From Rufibacter radiotolerans (GTDB taxonomy: Bacteria; Bacteroidota; Bacteroidia; Cytophagales; Hymenobacteraceae), in contig NZ_CP010777.1 in the NCBI RefSeq assembly GCF_001078055.1, positions 2,254,408-2,318,407 on the forward strand: a stretch of DNA of 64,000 bases. The letters run 5' to 3'. Both the position numbers and the translations under genes were made by a program. A model generated the notes under the pieces. The model ran no database searches. It was not told the origin of the DNA and saw nothing but the letters and a program-made list of their open reading frames with translations. Each line of letters starts with the position of its first letter. The first letter of the stretch is position 1. Shown here in pieces: positions 26,362 through 35,070 of the stretch.

Positions 26362-27687
26362 ATGAATAGAATCCTGTTTCTCTTTACCCTCCTGCTCTTA
26401 AACCTGGCTTTCCTGCATGAAGGCAAGGCCCAGACGCGAGTGGTTACCTACCATGATTCCCTCCAGACGGCTATCAAGGAAATCTATTTTATCAAAGTGA
26501 AACCAGACACAGTGATTCATGGCTACTACCGTAAGTTCTATCCAACTGGTCCGTTGGAGGCTATGGTGAAAGTGGTAGAAGGAATACGGGACAGCATCTA
26601 TACCGAGTTCTTCCCTGACGGGAAACCGAAGCTTACCGTGCCCTACAAAGACGGCAAGAAGAACGGCTTTTTTCAGGCCATCTACCCCAATGGCAAAAAG
26701 CTCCAGGAAGGCACCTATGTGAACGACCTGCAGAACGGGACCTTCAAGAGCTATTATGAAAACGGCCAACTCAAGCAGGAAACCTCTTTTGTAGACGGGT
26801 TCCCCGAAGGCGTAATGAAAGAGTATTTCCCGGACGGAAAACTGAAGTCTGAGATTACCTACGCCCGCAAGGCCCAAAACGGTCTTACCCGCACTTTCCA
26901 CGCCAACGGCCAGAAACAAACCGAGGCCAATTACCGCGCCGGCATGCTGGAAGGCGACTTCCGGACTTATTATGACAACGGCCAGCTGGAAACCGAAACC
27001 CTCAGCCAGGGCCCCTCCAAACCCGCCAAACACAAAACCTATTACCGGTCCGGCAAACTGATGACCGAAGGCGGTGTACTGGCCGGAAAACCTGAGGGTC
27101 CTTCTACTGCCTACTATGAGAATGGTAACAAGAAAAACACTACCACTTACAGTAAAGGCATACGCGTAGGCCTGGCCCAATCTTTTGACCAGAACGGGAA
27201 ACTTCAGCAGGGAATACGGTACAGCAACACAGAAAGAGACCGCAAGATTACCCGCTATTATCCATCCGGCGCCATTGCTGAGCAGGAAGAATTCAAGGAG
27301 AATAAACCGGTGGGTACCTGGCAGCAATTCTATGAAAACAAGCAGGTGAAATTGACAGAGCCCTATAAAAACGGCAAGATCAACGGGGAGCGCCTCACCT
27401 ACCATGAAAACGGCCAGGTAGAGTCAAAAGCCACTTACGTGAACAGCAAGATCACCAGCACCCTTATTACCTATTTCCCGTCGGGCAAGGTTAAATCAGA
27501 GACGCTCTACAAAGACGGCCTCCGCTACGGCACCTTCAAACAGCTTTATGAGAACGGGAAAACCGAAATGGCTGGCACTTTCAGAAACAACCGGGAAACC
27601 GGCACCTGGAAATACTTTGACCAGAACGGGAAAGAAGTAAAAACGGTAGAATACCGAAACGGTAAGGTTGTAGCCGGGAAGAAATAG
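26362..27687 (+). CDS. exported MORN/YwqK-repeat protein
   Basis: 441 residues from MNRILFLFTLLLLNLAFLHE, a signal peptide cleaved after about residue 24 (KAQ). The rest is 15 or more copies of a short repeat of about 23 residues with YYENGQLKxE or FPDGKLKSE cores. These are MORN-type strands of the family often annotated as 'toxin-antitoxin system YwqK antitoxin'; that name should not be taken as function. The protein is probably periplasmic or outer-membrane associated and forms an extended beta structure. An upstream frame from 26242 lies inside the thiolase end and the terminator, so the ATG at 26362 is right. Confidence 0.82.
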   Translation: MNRILFLFTLLLLNLAFLHEGKAQTRVVTYHDSLQTAIKEIYFIKVKPDTVIHGYYRKFYPTGPLEAMVKVVEGIRDSIYTEFFPDGKPKLTVPYKDGKKNGFFQAIYPNGKKLQEGTYVNDLQNGTFKSYYENGQLKQETSFVDGFPEGVMKEYFPDGKLKSEITYARKAQNGLTRTFHANGQKQTEANYRAGMLEGDFRTYYDNGQLETETLSQGPSKPAKHKTYYRSGKLMTEGGVLAGKPEGPSTAYYENGNKKNTTTYSKGIRVGLAQSFDQNGKLQQGIRYSNTERDRKITRYYPSGAIAEQEEFKENKPVGTWQQFYENKQVKLTEPYKNGKINGERLTYHENGQVESKATYVNSKITSTLITYFPSGKVKSETLYKDGLRYGTFKQLYENGKTEMAGTFRNNRETGTWKYFDQNGKEVKTVEYRNGKVVAGKK

Positions 27688-27697
27688 TTGCTAGTAC

Positions 27698-27735
27698 TGT
27701 TTTGGACCTGTTTTCCGGAAAACGGGCCTAAAACG
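27698..27735. repeat. dispersed palindromic repeat, copy 2
   Basis: GTTTTGGACCTGTTTTC-cg-GAAAACGGGCCTAAAAC, 11 nt after the MORN gene stop. Confidence 0.75.
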
Positions 27736-27760
27736 CATAAAATGCTGGCAATACAAATGT

Positions 27761-27829
27761 AGGGGCAATCCCTGGTGGTTGCCCATGTGCGGTGGCAAAT
27801 TTAAAGGGCAACCACCAGGGATTGCCCCT
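27761..27829. repeat. 24-bp inverted repeat of the GTAGGGGCA type
   Basis: Two perfect 24-bp arms (27761-27784 and 27806-27829), starting AGGGGCAATCCC and ending GGGATTGCCCCT, separated by 21 nt. The arms are related in style to the inverted repeat at 50309. It lies between the MORN gene and the biotin operon. Confidence 0.75.
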
Positions 27830-27839
27830 AAATAAATCC

Positions 27840-27874
27840 GTTTCAAGCCTGTTTTTCAGAAAACAAGCCCAAAC
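27840..27874. repeat. dispersed palindromic repeat, copy 3
   Basis: GTTTCAAGCCTGTTTTTC-ag-AAAACAAGCCCAAAC, immediately upstream of the putative biotin operator. Confidence 0.65.
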
Positions 27875-27875
27875 C

Positions 27876-27895
27876 ATGCTAACACCTGTTAGCAT
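27876..27895. promoter_or_regulatory. 20-bp palindrome before bioB (candidate operator)
   Basis: ATGCTAACA-cc-TGTTAGCAT has perfect 9-bp arms and sits 72 bp upstream of the bioB start. It differs from classic BirA, BioR and BioQ sites that I know. Control of the operon by it is inferred from position only. Confidence 0.45.
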
Positions 27896-27967
27896 TGGCT
27901 GTAAAAAAATTTCTCGTATTCCTTTTTCTGCCGTACTTTGGTCTTCTAAACCAGATTTAAAAAGACT

Positions 27968-29005
27968 ATGACGGACGCTCTTACCACCTCCACTCCCCGC
28001 ACAGATTGGACTCTGGATGAAATTCGCGCCATCTACTATAAACCTGTGCTGGAACTCATTGTAGAGGCAGCGCAGGTACACAAGCAGTTTCAGGCTACCG
28101 GCGAAGTACAGGTATGTACCTTGCTGTCAGTGAAAACCGGCGGCTGTCCTGAAGATTGCGCCTATTGCCCGCAGGCCGCCCGCTACCACACAGACGTGCC
28201 CGTGCACAAGCTGCTCAGCAATGAGGTGGTGTTGCAAGCGGCGCAAAAAGCCAAAGACGGCGGCTCTACCCGCTTCTGCATGGGCGCCGCCTGGCGCGAG
28301 GTGCGCGACAACCGCGACTTCGACCGCGTGCTGGAAATGGTGGAAGGAGTGAACGAAATGGGCCTGGAAGTGTGCTGCACCCTGGGTATGGTAAATGAAT
28401 ACCAAGCCGAGCGCCTCAAACAGGCCGGCCTTTTCGCCTACAACCATAACCTGGACACCTCAGAAGAGAACTACAACAACATTATCACCACTCGTACCTA
28501 CGGGGACCGCCTGAACACCATTGAGAACGTGCGCAAAGCGGGTATCTCAGTGTGTAGCGGCGGCATCATAGGCTTAGGTGAAACCAACGAGGACCGCATT
28601 GCCATGCTGCACGTGCTGAGCAACTTGCCGCAGCACCCAGAATCTGTGCCGGTTAACGCGCTGGTACCAGTAGAAGGCACACCCCTGGCCGAGCAACCGC
28701 GGGTAAGCGTATGGGAAATGATCAGAATGATCGCCACTGCCCGTATTCTCATGCCGCAGACCATGGTACGTTTATCGGCGGGCCGTCAGGAAATGACCGT
28801 GACCGAACAGGCCCTTTGCTTCCTGGCCGGAGCTAACTCCATCTTCTCCGGTGAAAAACTGTTAACTACGCCAAACCCCGGCTTCGCCGATGACCAAGCC
28901 ATGTTTGAGTTGCTGGGCCTCACGCCCCGTAAGTCTTTCAAAACCGAGTCTTCCTGCGGGGTAATCAAAGACGCTGCCGCTCCTGTAACCGCGGCCGCTG
29001 AATAG
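27968..29005 (+). CDS. bioB: biotin synthase BioB
   Basis: 345 residues. The radical-SAM cluster motif is C60-x3-C64-x2-C67 in [18 protein letters not shown]. Downstream motifs [16 protein letters not shown] and the conserved Arg in VRLSAGR complete the family. The enzyme inserts sulfur into dethiobiotin, using its auxiliary Fe-S cluster, as the last step of biotin synthesis. It is the first gene of a compact bioB-bioF-bioD-bioA-ketoacyl synthase operon, with bioF starting 10 nt after its stop. A palindrome and two repeats precede it. The last 25 residues are a variable Ala-rich tail. Confidence 0.97.
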   Translation: MTDALTTSTPRTDWTLDEIRAIYYKPVLELIVEAAQVHKQFQATGEVQVCTLLSVKTGGCPEDCAYCPQAARYHTDVPVHKLLSNEVVLQAAQKAKDGGSTRFCMGAAWREVRDNRDFDRVLEMVEGVNEMGLEVCCTLGMVNEYQAERLKQAGLFAYNHNLDTSEENYNNIITTRTYGDRLNTIENVRKAGISVCSGGIIGLGETNEDRIAMLHVLSNLPQHPESVPVNALVPVEGTPLAEQPRVSVWEMIRMIATARILMPQTMVRLSAGRQEMTVTEQALCFLAGANSIFSGEKLLTTPNPGFADDQAMFELLGLTPRKSFKTESSCGVIKDAAAPVTAAAE

Positions 29006-29015
29006 GCATCTGCCC

Positions 29016-30167
29016 ATGAAATTCCCGGAACGCCTGTCCCGGCAACTGGCTACGCGCGCAGAGAAAGGCAACCTCAGGCAACTACATCCACCAGTCCCCG
29101 GGCTGGTGGACTTCAGTTCCAATGACTACCTGGGGTTGGCCGCTTCTGAAAAGCTGTCAGAAATGATTGCCCAGGAACTAGAAGGCCACCCCGCCCATGG
29201 CGCCACCGGAGCCCGGTTGCTGAGCGGCAACACTGCTTACGCGCAGGAATTGGAAGAAAGCCTAGCCACCTTCCATGCCACGGAGGCGGCTTTGCTGTTC
29301 AACTCAGGTTATGCAGCCAACTGCGGTTTCTTCTCGGCGGTGCCCCAGCGCGGCGACACCATTCTCTATGATGAGGCCAGCCATGCCTCCATCAAAGATG
29401 GCATCCGGTTGAGCTTCGCGCAGAGTTTCCCCTTTCGGCACAATGATCTGGAAGACCTGCAAACCAAACTGAAACGGGCGCAGGGCGATGTCTACGTGGC
29501 GGTAGAGTCTCTCTACTCCATGGACGGCGATTTCGCTCCTTTGGCGCAATTGGCGTCTTTGTGTCAGGAACAAGGTCTGTATTTGGTGGTGGATGAGGCG
29601 CATTCCAATGGGCTGTATGGCCCTAACGGTGAAGGCTTGGTACCGGCGTTGGGTCTGGAGAAAAAGGTATTTGCCCGCATCATGACCTTCGGCAAGGCTA
29701 TTGGCGCCCACGGGGCGGTGGTGGTGGGCTCTAGGGATCTGCAGCAGTTTCTATTGAATTTCAGTCGGCCCTTCATCTATACCACTGCCCTGCCGCTGGC
29801 CTCGCTGGCTGCCGTTAAATGCGCCTATCAGCTTCTTCCCGGGTTATCCTGGGAGCGGAAGCAAGTGCAGGTTCTGGCTGAATACTATCAATCACTTATG
29901 TCAGAGTTTTCCGTTTTGGGGCCGTTTTCAGAAAAACAGGCTCAAAACAGCCCTATCCAGGCATGGCACCTGCCAGACCCATTGGCGCTCCGAAAACTTT
30001 CCACTCAATTACAGGCTTCCGGTTTTGAGGCCAGGCCAGTGTTCAGCCCCACGGTACCGGCCGGGAAAGAGCGCCTGCGCCTGGTGCTGCACGCCTTCAA
30101 TACCCACGACCAAGTACAACATTTATGCAACCTGCTCCAACAATACAACCCAAACGTTATTTTGTAA
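29016..30167 (+). CDS. bioF: 8-amino-7-oxononanoate synthase BioF
   Basis: 383 residues of the alpha-oxoamine synthase family. The PLP lysine is K227 in RIMTFGKAIGAHGA; other marks are DFSSNDYLGL, GNTAYAQELE, DEASHASIKDG and VVDEAHSNGLYG. It condenses pimeloyl-ACP or pimeloyl-CoA with alanine. Oddity: residues of about 299-312 (SVLGPFSEKQAQNS) are encoded by a copy of the dispersed palindromic repeat (29912-29950), inserted in frame in a surface-like segment before the C-terminal domain. The gene end overlaps the start of bioD by 43 nt. Confidence 0.94.
   Translation: MKFPERLSRQLATRAEKGNLRQLHPPVPGLVDFSSNDYLGLAASEKLSEMIAQELEGHPAHGATGARLLSGNTAYAQELEESLATFHATEAALLFNSGYAANCGFFSAVPQRGDTILYDEASHASIKDGIRLSFAQSFPFRHNDLEDLQTKLKRAQGDVYVAVESLYSMDGDFAPLAQLASLCQEQGLYLVVDEAHSNGLYGPNGEGLVPALGLEKKVFARIMTFGKAIGAHGAVVVGSRDLQQFLLNFSRPFIYTTALPLASLAAVKCAYQLLPGLSWERKQVQVLAEYYQSLMSEFSVLGPFSEKQAQNSPIQAWHLPDPLALRKLSTQLQASGFEARPVFSPTVPAGKERLRLVLHAFNTHDQVQHLCNLLQQYNPNVIL
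29912..29950. repeat. dispersed palindromic repeat, copy 4, inside bioF
   Basis: CGTTTTGGGGCCGTTTTC-ag-AAAAACAGGCTCAAAACAG keeps the reading frame open (39 nt, 13 codons). Confidence 0.75.
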
Positions 30168-30775
30168 CCGGCATTGGCACCGACGTAGGCAAGACCATCG
30201 CCGCTGCCATCCTCACCGAGGCCCTCGCTGCTGATTACTGGAAACCCGTACAAGCCGGCAGCCTGGACCAAACCGATACGCATACGGTGCAGGGGCTCAT
30301 TTCTAACCAAAAATCCGTGTTCCACACGGAGGCTTACCGGCTGCAGTTGCCAGCTTCCCCGCATTTAGCGGCTGAAAAAGAAGGCATCCGCATATCACTA
30401 GATGAAATCTCGGCCCCGGCCACCCAGAATCATTTGATTGTGGAAGGCGCAGGCGGCGTGATGGTGCCCTTGAATGAGCGGGAGTTGGTGCTGGACCTGA
30501 TCCAGAAACTGAAATTGGAGGTGATTGTGGTTTCCAGGAACTACCTGGGCAGCATCAACCACACATTAACTACCTTGGAGATTTTGAAACACCGTCAGAT
30601 ACCTGTAGGGGGTATCATCTTCAACGGCGTTCCTACGCCTTCCACCCAGGACTTTATCTTGCAGTACACGCAGGTACGGGCCCTCCCTTCTATTCTGGAA
30701 GAATTAGTTTTTGACAAAGCCACCGTAGCACGCTACGCCCAAACCTTTAAAGAATTTTTCACTGCCCATGCCTAA
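30125..30775 (+). CDS. bioD: dethiobiotin synthetase BioD
   Basis: 216 residues. The P-loop is in RYFVTGIGTDVGKTIAAAIL, followed by YWKPVQAGS and VEGAGGVMVPLNERE, all standard for BioD. It closes the ureido ring of dethiobiotin using ATP and CO2. The start lies 43 nt inside the end of bioF; no later Met is available before the P-loop, so the overlap is real unless a non-ATG start is used. It overlaps bioA by 8 nt. Confidence 0.95.
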   Translation: MQPAPTIQPKRYFVTGIGTDVGKTIAAAILTEALAADYWKPVQAGSLDQTDTHTVQGLISNQKSVFHTEAYRLQLPASPHLAAEKEGIRISLDEISAPATQNHLIVEGAGGVMVPLNERELVLDLIQKLKLEVIVVSRNYLGSINHTLTTLEILKHRQIPVGGIIFNGVPTPSTQDFILQYTQVRALPSILEELVFDKATVARYAQTFKEFFTAHA

Positions 30776-32054
30776 AAGCCTGTCAGAACGGGACCAGTTG
30801 GTGAACTGGCACCCCTATACCCAAATGCAGACTGCTCCGGCACCCATTGGCATTGTGCGGGGAGAAGGTGCTTTGCTCTTTGCCGAGGACGGGAAAGAAT
30901 ACATTGACGCGGTTTCTTCCTGGTGGGTGAACATTCACGGGCACGCGCATCCGCACATTGCTGAACGCGTAGCCCAGCAGTTGCGCACGCTGGAGCACGT
31001 GATTTTTGCCGGTTTCACCCATGAGCCTGCCGTGGAGCTTTCTGAACGCCTGCTACGGCTGCTTCCTGCCAACCAGGCCAAAGTCTTCTACACAGACAAC
31101 GGCTCCACGGCTGTGGAAGTGGCCTTGAAGATGGCACTACAGTACTGGCACAACCAGGGAATTCCTAAGACCAAGATCATTGCTTTAGAAGGAAGCTACC
31201 ACGGAGACACCTTCGGGGCGATGTCGGTGAGTGAGCGCTCTGTCTTTACCCGCCCTTTCCAGCAATACCTGTTTGACGTGGAGTTTCTGCCCGTACCCGT
31301 ACCCGGAAAAGAAGCGGAAGCTTTGCAGCGCCTGGAAGAAATTGCCGGCAGTGGCGAGATAGCCGCCTTTATATTTGAGCCTCTGGTGCTGGGCACCGCC
31401 GGCATGGTCATGTATGAACCGAAAGTGCTGGATCAAATTCTTGCCCTCTGCCATAAACACCAGATTATCACCATCGCCGATGAGGTCATGACCGGATTTG
31501 GCCGGACTGGCAAACGGTTCGCCATGGACTACCTTACCCAACAGCCAGACCTGATGTGTTTCTCCAAAGGCCTGACCGGTGGCACCATGGCCCTGGGCGT
31601 GACCACTTGCGCTTTGCCCGTTTTCAATGCCTTCCTAAGCCAGGACAAAACCCAAGCACTTTTCCATGGCCATTCTTACACCGCCAACCCTATTGCCTGC
31701 GCTGCTGCCCTGGCCAGCCTTGATTTGGTGGAGCACCCTGACTTTATTCGGAATTTAGAACGTATAAGTGCCGCTCATTTGGCCTTTGCCGGTAAGCTTG
31801 ACGGGCAACCGGGCATCAAAGCCTGCCGGCAAACGGGCACTATCCTGGCGGTGGAATTTGAGGTAGGGGAAACATCTTACTTCCATAACCTGCGGGACCA
31901 GTTGTATCACCTGGCCCTGGACCACGGGGTTTTGTTACGGCCGCTGGGTAACATCATCTATGTATTGCCTCCTTATTGTATCACCGCAGCCCAGTTAGAG
32001 CAGGTATATGCCGTCATTGAGCAGATGCGGCTTTTGGTGGTAGAGCAGTTTTAG
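30768..32054 (+). CDS. bioA: adenosylmethionine-8-amino-7-oxononanoate aminotransferase BioA
   Basis: 428 residues, class III aminotransferase. Motifs are LVNWHPYTQMQ near the N-terminus (typical of BioA), DNGSTAVEVALKM, GSYHGDTFGAMS, IADEVMTGFGRTGKRFA and the PLP lysine K267 in CFSKGLTGGTMALGVT. It converts KAPA to DAPA with SAM as amino donor. It starts within bioD. The last codons and the TAG stop lie inside a copy of the dispersed palindrome, which also fills the gap to the ketoacyl synthase gene. Confidence 0.96.
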   Translation: MPKSLSERDQLVNWHPYTQMQTAPAPIGIVRGEGALLFAEDGKEYIDAVSSWWVNIHGHAHPHIAERVAQQLRTLEHVIFAGFTHEPAVELSERLLRLLPANQAKVFYTDNGSTAVEVALKMALQYWHNQGIPKTKIIALEGSYHGDTFGAMSVSERSVFTRPFQQYLFDVEFLPVPVPGKEAEALQRLEEIAGSGEIAAFIFEPLVLGTAGMVMYEPKVLDQILALCHKHQIITIADEVMTGFGRTGKRFAMDYLTQQPDLMCFSKGLTGGTMALGVTTCALPVFNAFLSQDKTQALFHGHSYTANPIACAAALASLDLVEHPDFIRNLERISAAHLAFAGKLDGQPGIKACRQTGTILAVEFEVGETSYFHNLRDQLYHLALDHGVLLRPLGNIIYVLPPYCITAAQLEQVYAVIEQMRLLVVEQF

Positions 32055-32083
32055 GCGTACTTTTGCAAAAACGGGCTTAAAAC
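32048..32083. repeat. dispersed palindromic repeat, copy 5, over the bioA stop
   Basis: GTTTTAGGCGTACTTTTG...AAAAACGGGCTTAAAAC; the TAG stop of bioA is part of the left arm. Confidence 0.65.
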
Positions 32084-32086
32084 GGA

Positions 32087-33307
32087 ATGCACGCAGCGCA
32101 GGAGAAGGAATGGATTGTGATCAGGGGCTGGGGCTCTTTGTCTGGTTTGGGGAGTACCCCGGCGGAGATCAAAGCCTCCTATGCCACGGGCAGGACTACC
32201 TTCACCACCCTGCCGCATTTGGGCCAAGGCACCCCAGTTTCCCCTCTTTCCGCCTCCGGCGAAACAGCTTTGCAAACGTTGGTACAGGAAGAACCCGTTT
32301 ACTCCTCCCTGGACCGCTCTGTGCTTATGGCCATCTTAGCCGCCCGGCAAGCAGTGGCGCAGGCTGGTTGGGCAGATTCCCCTGACGTTCCCATTGGGGT
32401 GAACATCGGGTCCTCACGGGGTGCCACGGGTTTGTTTGAGCAGTACCATGAAGAATTCCTGCAGAATCCGGGGCAACGCCTTTCGCCCAGTGCCTCGCCC
32501 AGCACCACTTTGGGGAACGTAGCCAGCTGGGTAGCCAATGATATAAACGCATCGGGCCCGGTTCTGAGTCATTCGGTTACCTGCAGCACCGCTTTGCAGG
32601 CTTTTGCCAACGGGGTGGCCTGGCTGAAGGCTGGAATGGCCAAACGCTTTCTGGTAGGCGGCACCGAAGCCCCGCTTACTCCTTTCACCCTGGCCCAGCT
32701 GAAAGCCATTGGCATCTACACCAAGTTTTCCGCCCATGAGAACCCCTGCCGTCCGCTTAACCCCGAAGGGCATAATACCTTTACCTTAGGTGAAGGGGCG
32801 GCCGTGTTTGCCCTGGAAAGGATGACTGAAAAGGAAATGCAGGCCCTGCCCCAGAACCAATTCTTTACCGTAGCCGCAGTAGGCATGGGCTTTGAACGAA
32901 GTCCATCCAAAACGGGTATCTCTTCAGACGGGCACCACTTCCAAAAGGCCCTGCGTGATGCCCTTAAACAGGCCCAGCTCTCTCCTGATCAAATCAGTTA
33001 TCTTATTTTACACGCGCCCGGCACCCGCGCCGGTGATGCCGCCGAACTTGCCGCCATTCGCTCGGTTTTCGGCACAGAACTCCCAAATCTCTATTCTAAC
33101 AAATCCCAGATTGGTCACACGCTGGGAGCTTCCGGCGGACTTAGCACAGCTTACTTTCTTGACCACCTTTCCCATCAACCTACTTCTCCTTCCTTATTAA
33201 AGAATAATTTTTTATCAAATTCTTTACATTTAAATAACGCTATAATTTCTTCTGCTGGCTTTGGCGGTAATGCTTCTTCTCTTCTTATTCAAAAAATTAC
33301 AATTTAA
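32087..33307 (+). CDS. beta-ketoacyl synthase in the biotin operon
   Basis: 406 residues, KAS I/II-type thiolase fold. The nucleophile Cys166 lies in HSVTCSTALQAFANG, the first His in LILHAPGTRAGDAAE (His309, where most relatives have HGTGT), and Lys339/His344 in NKSQIGHTLGASGG. It is therefore likely to be active, with a variant His loop. It follows bioA at 32 nt in the same operon, and no bioC, bioH or bioZ is seen nearby, so a role in making the pimeloyl chain is an attractive inference. The last about 40 residues are encoded by AT-rich DNA unlike the rest. It could alternatively serve general fatty-acid synthesis. Confidence 0.85.
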   Translation: MHAAQEKEWIVIRGWGSLSGLGSTPAEIKASYATGRTTFTTLPHLGQGTPVSPLSASGETALQTLVQEEPVYSSLDRSVLMAILAARQAVAQAGWADSPDVPIGVNIGSSRGATGLFEQYHEEFLQNPGQRLSPSASPSTTLGNVASWVANDINASGPVLSHSVTCSTALQAFANGVAWLKAGMAKRFLVGGTEAPLTPFTLAQLKAIGIYTKFSAHENPCRPLNPEGHNTFTLGEGAAVFALERMTEKEMQALPQNQFFTVAAVGMGFERSPSKTGISSDGHHFQKALRDALKQAQLSPDQISYLILHAPGTRAGDAAELAAIRSVFGTELPNLYSNKSQIGHTLGASGGLSTAYFLDHLSHQPTSPSLLKNNFLSNSLHLNNAIISSAGFGGNASSLLIQKITI

Positions 33308-33381
33308 GTTATATTTAAAATAAATATATTTATATAATAATTTGCTTTTTTAGTGGCATTGTAATATTTTCATGAAGTATT

Positions 33382-33456
33382 TTACCTTATCCAGCAAGAC
33401 AGGAAGTTTGTGCATGGTTGAGAAAAAACGATAAGGTAAGGGAGCCTCGGTCTTGT
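33382..33456 (+). promoter_or_regulatory. leader element of T9SS paralog 1
   Basis: Inverted pair TTACCTTATC (33382-33391) and GATAAGGTAA (33430-33439), then a box ending CGGTCTTGT. From 33430 the 27 bp match the leader of paralog 2 (35552-35578) at 20 positions, 41 bp before the start. Confidence 0.5.
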
Positions 33457-33497
33457 CTGATATCTACTTGAATTAGCAAATCCTATTAAATTTTTCT

Positions 33498-34964
33498 ATG
33501 ATGAAATTAATACCTACCCTCTCCTTGTCTTTTTTTTCAAAGGTCCTATTTTTTATTGGTTTCATTCTATTAATAAAACCTTTGGATAGCTATTCACAAA
33601 ATGATGTACCCCCTATTAGCCTTGAACCTAAAGGAACTTACATACAAGAATTTGATGGAATGCCTACTACCCCACCTTTTACTGTAATAGGTAATAGTGG
33701 GAACCCTACTTTAGTAAATAATTCCATACCATGGGTTAATAATGGAATGGTGAACGGGTGGTATGCCGCAATGACCACTACTTCTACTCCCCTCCAATAT
33801 TCATCATCAGCTGAAGGTGCCGTTACTTTTGATAAAAGAAAATACACGCCAGGTAGCGGCATGTTAGGTATGGGTCCACAAAGTGGCAGTGGAAAAGATT
33901 TGGCTTTGGGTAGCCTTACTGCTCAAGCAAATGCCAACTCATTTACCGGCAACATCTATTACGGAGTTCGGTTTAAAAATACCTCAGCCGCAGATACTAT
34001 AAAGGTTCTTGATCTTTCCTTCTTTTTAGAACAATGGCTTGATGCAGAACAAAACAACTGGATACAGTTACAATACCAGGTGGCACCCTCCTCAAATACA
34101 ACTCTCACGAATATATTATCAGGAACCTGGGTAGCCGTGGGTGATTCTACCTTGTTGCGGGCTCCTCAGGACAATGTATCAACTTCGAATAACAACTCTT
34201 TAACCCCCTTGAATGGTAACGAAGTCAGACGTGCAATCGTCGTTTCTTTGGGTGGAGTAGGCACTCCTGCGCTAAGCATACCCCCAGGATATGAATTCAT
34301 GATCAGGTGGGTAGACTTTGATAGTGGCAACAATGCTGGCAGAAAAGACATCTTGGCCATTGATAACTTAACAGTATCTGCTTTTGCCACAGTTGCTACT
34401 CCGCTTCCGGTTACGCTCACCTCTTTCACTTCCAAAAACAAAGATGGCAAAGTGGAATTAAACTGGACCACCGCTTCTGAGAAAGACAACGACTTTTTCC
34501 AGGTGGAGCGCAGCTCAGACGGCAAGGCTTTCCATGCCATCGGGCAGGTGAAAGGCCACGGCACCAGCAGCATACAGCAAAGCTACACTTTCACAGATGC
34601 CTCCGCTATGGCGGGCACCTCTTACTATCGCTTAAAGCAGGTGGACTTTGACGGTAAGTCAGAGTTGACCAAGGTTATTGCCCACACCCTAGGCAAGTCA
34701 GTCGCCGCCGCCGCCGCATTGCTGGTGGGACCTAACCCCTTCCAGCAGCAGTTGGCCTTCACGGTGAATACCGTTACTGAAACAGAGGCGGTAGTAGAAC
34801 TAAGGAACATGCAGGGTACCGTCTACCACCAAGAGAAAGTGAGCCTGGCCGCGGGCAGTTCCCCCTTGGAGATAGCCACCTCTTCTCTACCGCAAGGATT
34901 GTATATCCTGTCCGTCACCGGTTCAGACGTACACCTGTCACAACGGGTAATGAAAGTAAATTAA
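33498..34964 (+). CDS. secreted protein with T9SS sorting domain (tandem paralog A)
   Basis: 488 residues. A signal peptide (about 1-35, FFSKVLFFIGFILLIKPLDS) precedes a domain of about 290 residues with QEFDGMPTTPPFTV, NGWYAAMTTT and KDILAIDNLTV, which I cannot assign. A linker LPVTLTSFTSKNKDGKVELN follows, with a fibronectin-like module (WTTASEKDNDFFQVERSSDG). The end is a type A T9SS sorting domain (VGPNPFQQQL...LYILSVTGSDVHLSQRVMKV). It is exported through the outer membrane and cleaved or attached there. The neighbour at 35.6 kb has the same architecture and very similar C-terminal DNA. Confidence 0.85.
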   Translation: MMKLIPTLSLSFFSKVLFFIGFILLIKPLDSYSQNDVPPISLEPKGTYIQEFDGMPTTPPFTVIGNSGNPTLVNNSIPWVNNGMVNGWYAAMTTTSTPLQYSSSAEGAVTFDKRKYTPGSGMLGMGPQSGSGKDLALGSLTAQANANSFTGNIYYGVRFKNTSAADTIKVLDLSFFLEQWLDAEQNNWIQLQYQVAPSSNTTLTNILSGTWVAVGDSTLLRAPQDNVSTSNNNSLTPLNGNEVRRAIVVSLGGVGTPALSIPPGYEFMIRWVDFDSGNNAGRKDILAIDNLTVSAFATVATPLPVTLTSFTSKNKDGKVELNWTTASEKDNDFFQVERSSDGKAFHAIGQVKGHGTSSIQQSYTFTDASAMAGTSYYRLKQVDFDGKSELTKVIAHTLGKSVAAAAALLVGPNPFQQQLAFTVNTVTETEAVVELRNMQGTVYHQEKVSLAAGSSPLEIATSSLPQGLYILSVTGSDVHLSQRVMKVN

Positions 34965-35021
34965 CTTTAATCGTTCGCTCACCTTTCCCAAAATCCCTTT
35001 ATAAACGCTTACCGCTCTTCA

Positions 35022-35070
35022 TAAGACCTCAATTTACCTACCTTATAAAGTAGGCAAATTGAGGTCTTTA
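35022..35070 (+). terminator. terminator after T9SS paralog A
   Basis: AAGACCTCAATTT...AAATTGAGGTCTTT with a further inner pair CCTAC/GTAGG, then TACTTTT. The stem is almost symmetrical. Confidence 0.75.

Noticed and set aside
26398..27405. 335-codon minus-strand frame opposite the MORN gene
   Set aside because: Produced by the repeat periodicity of the real plus-strand gene; no independent evidence.
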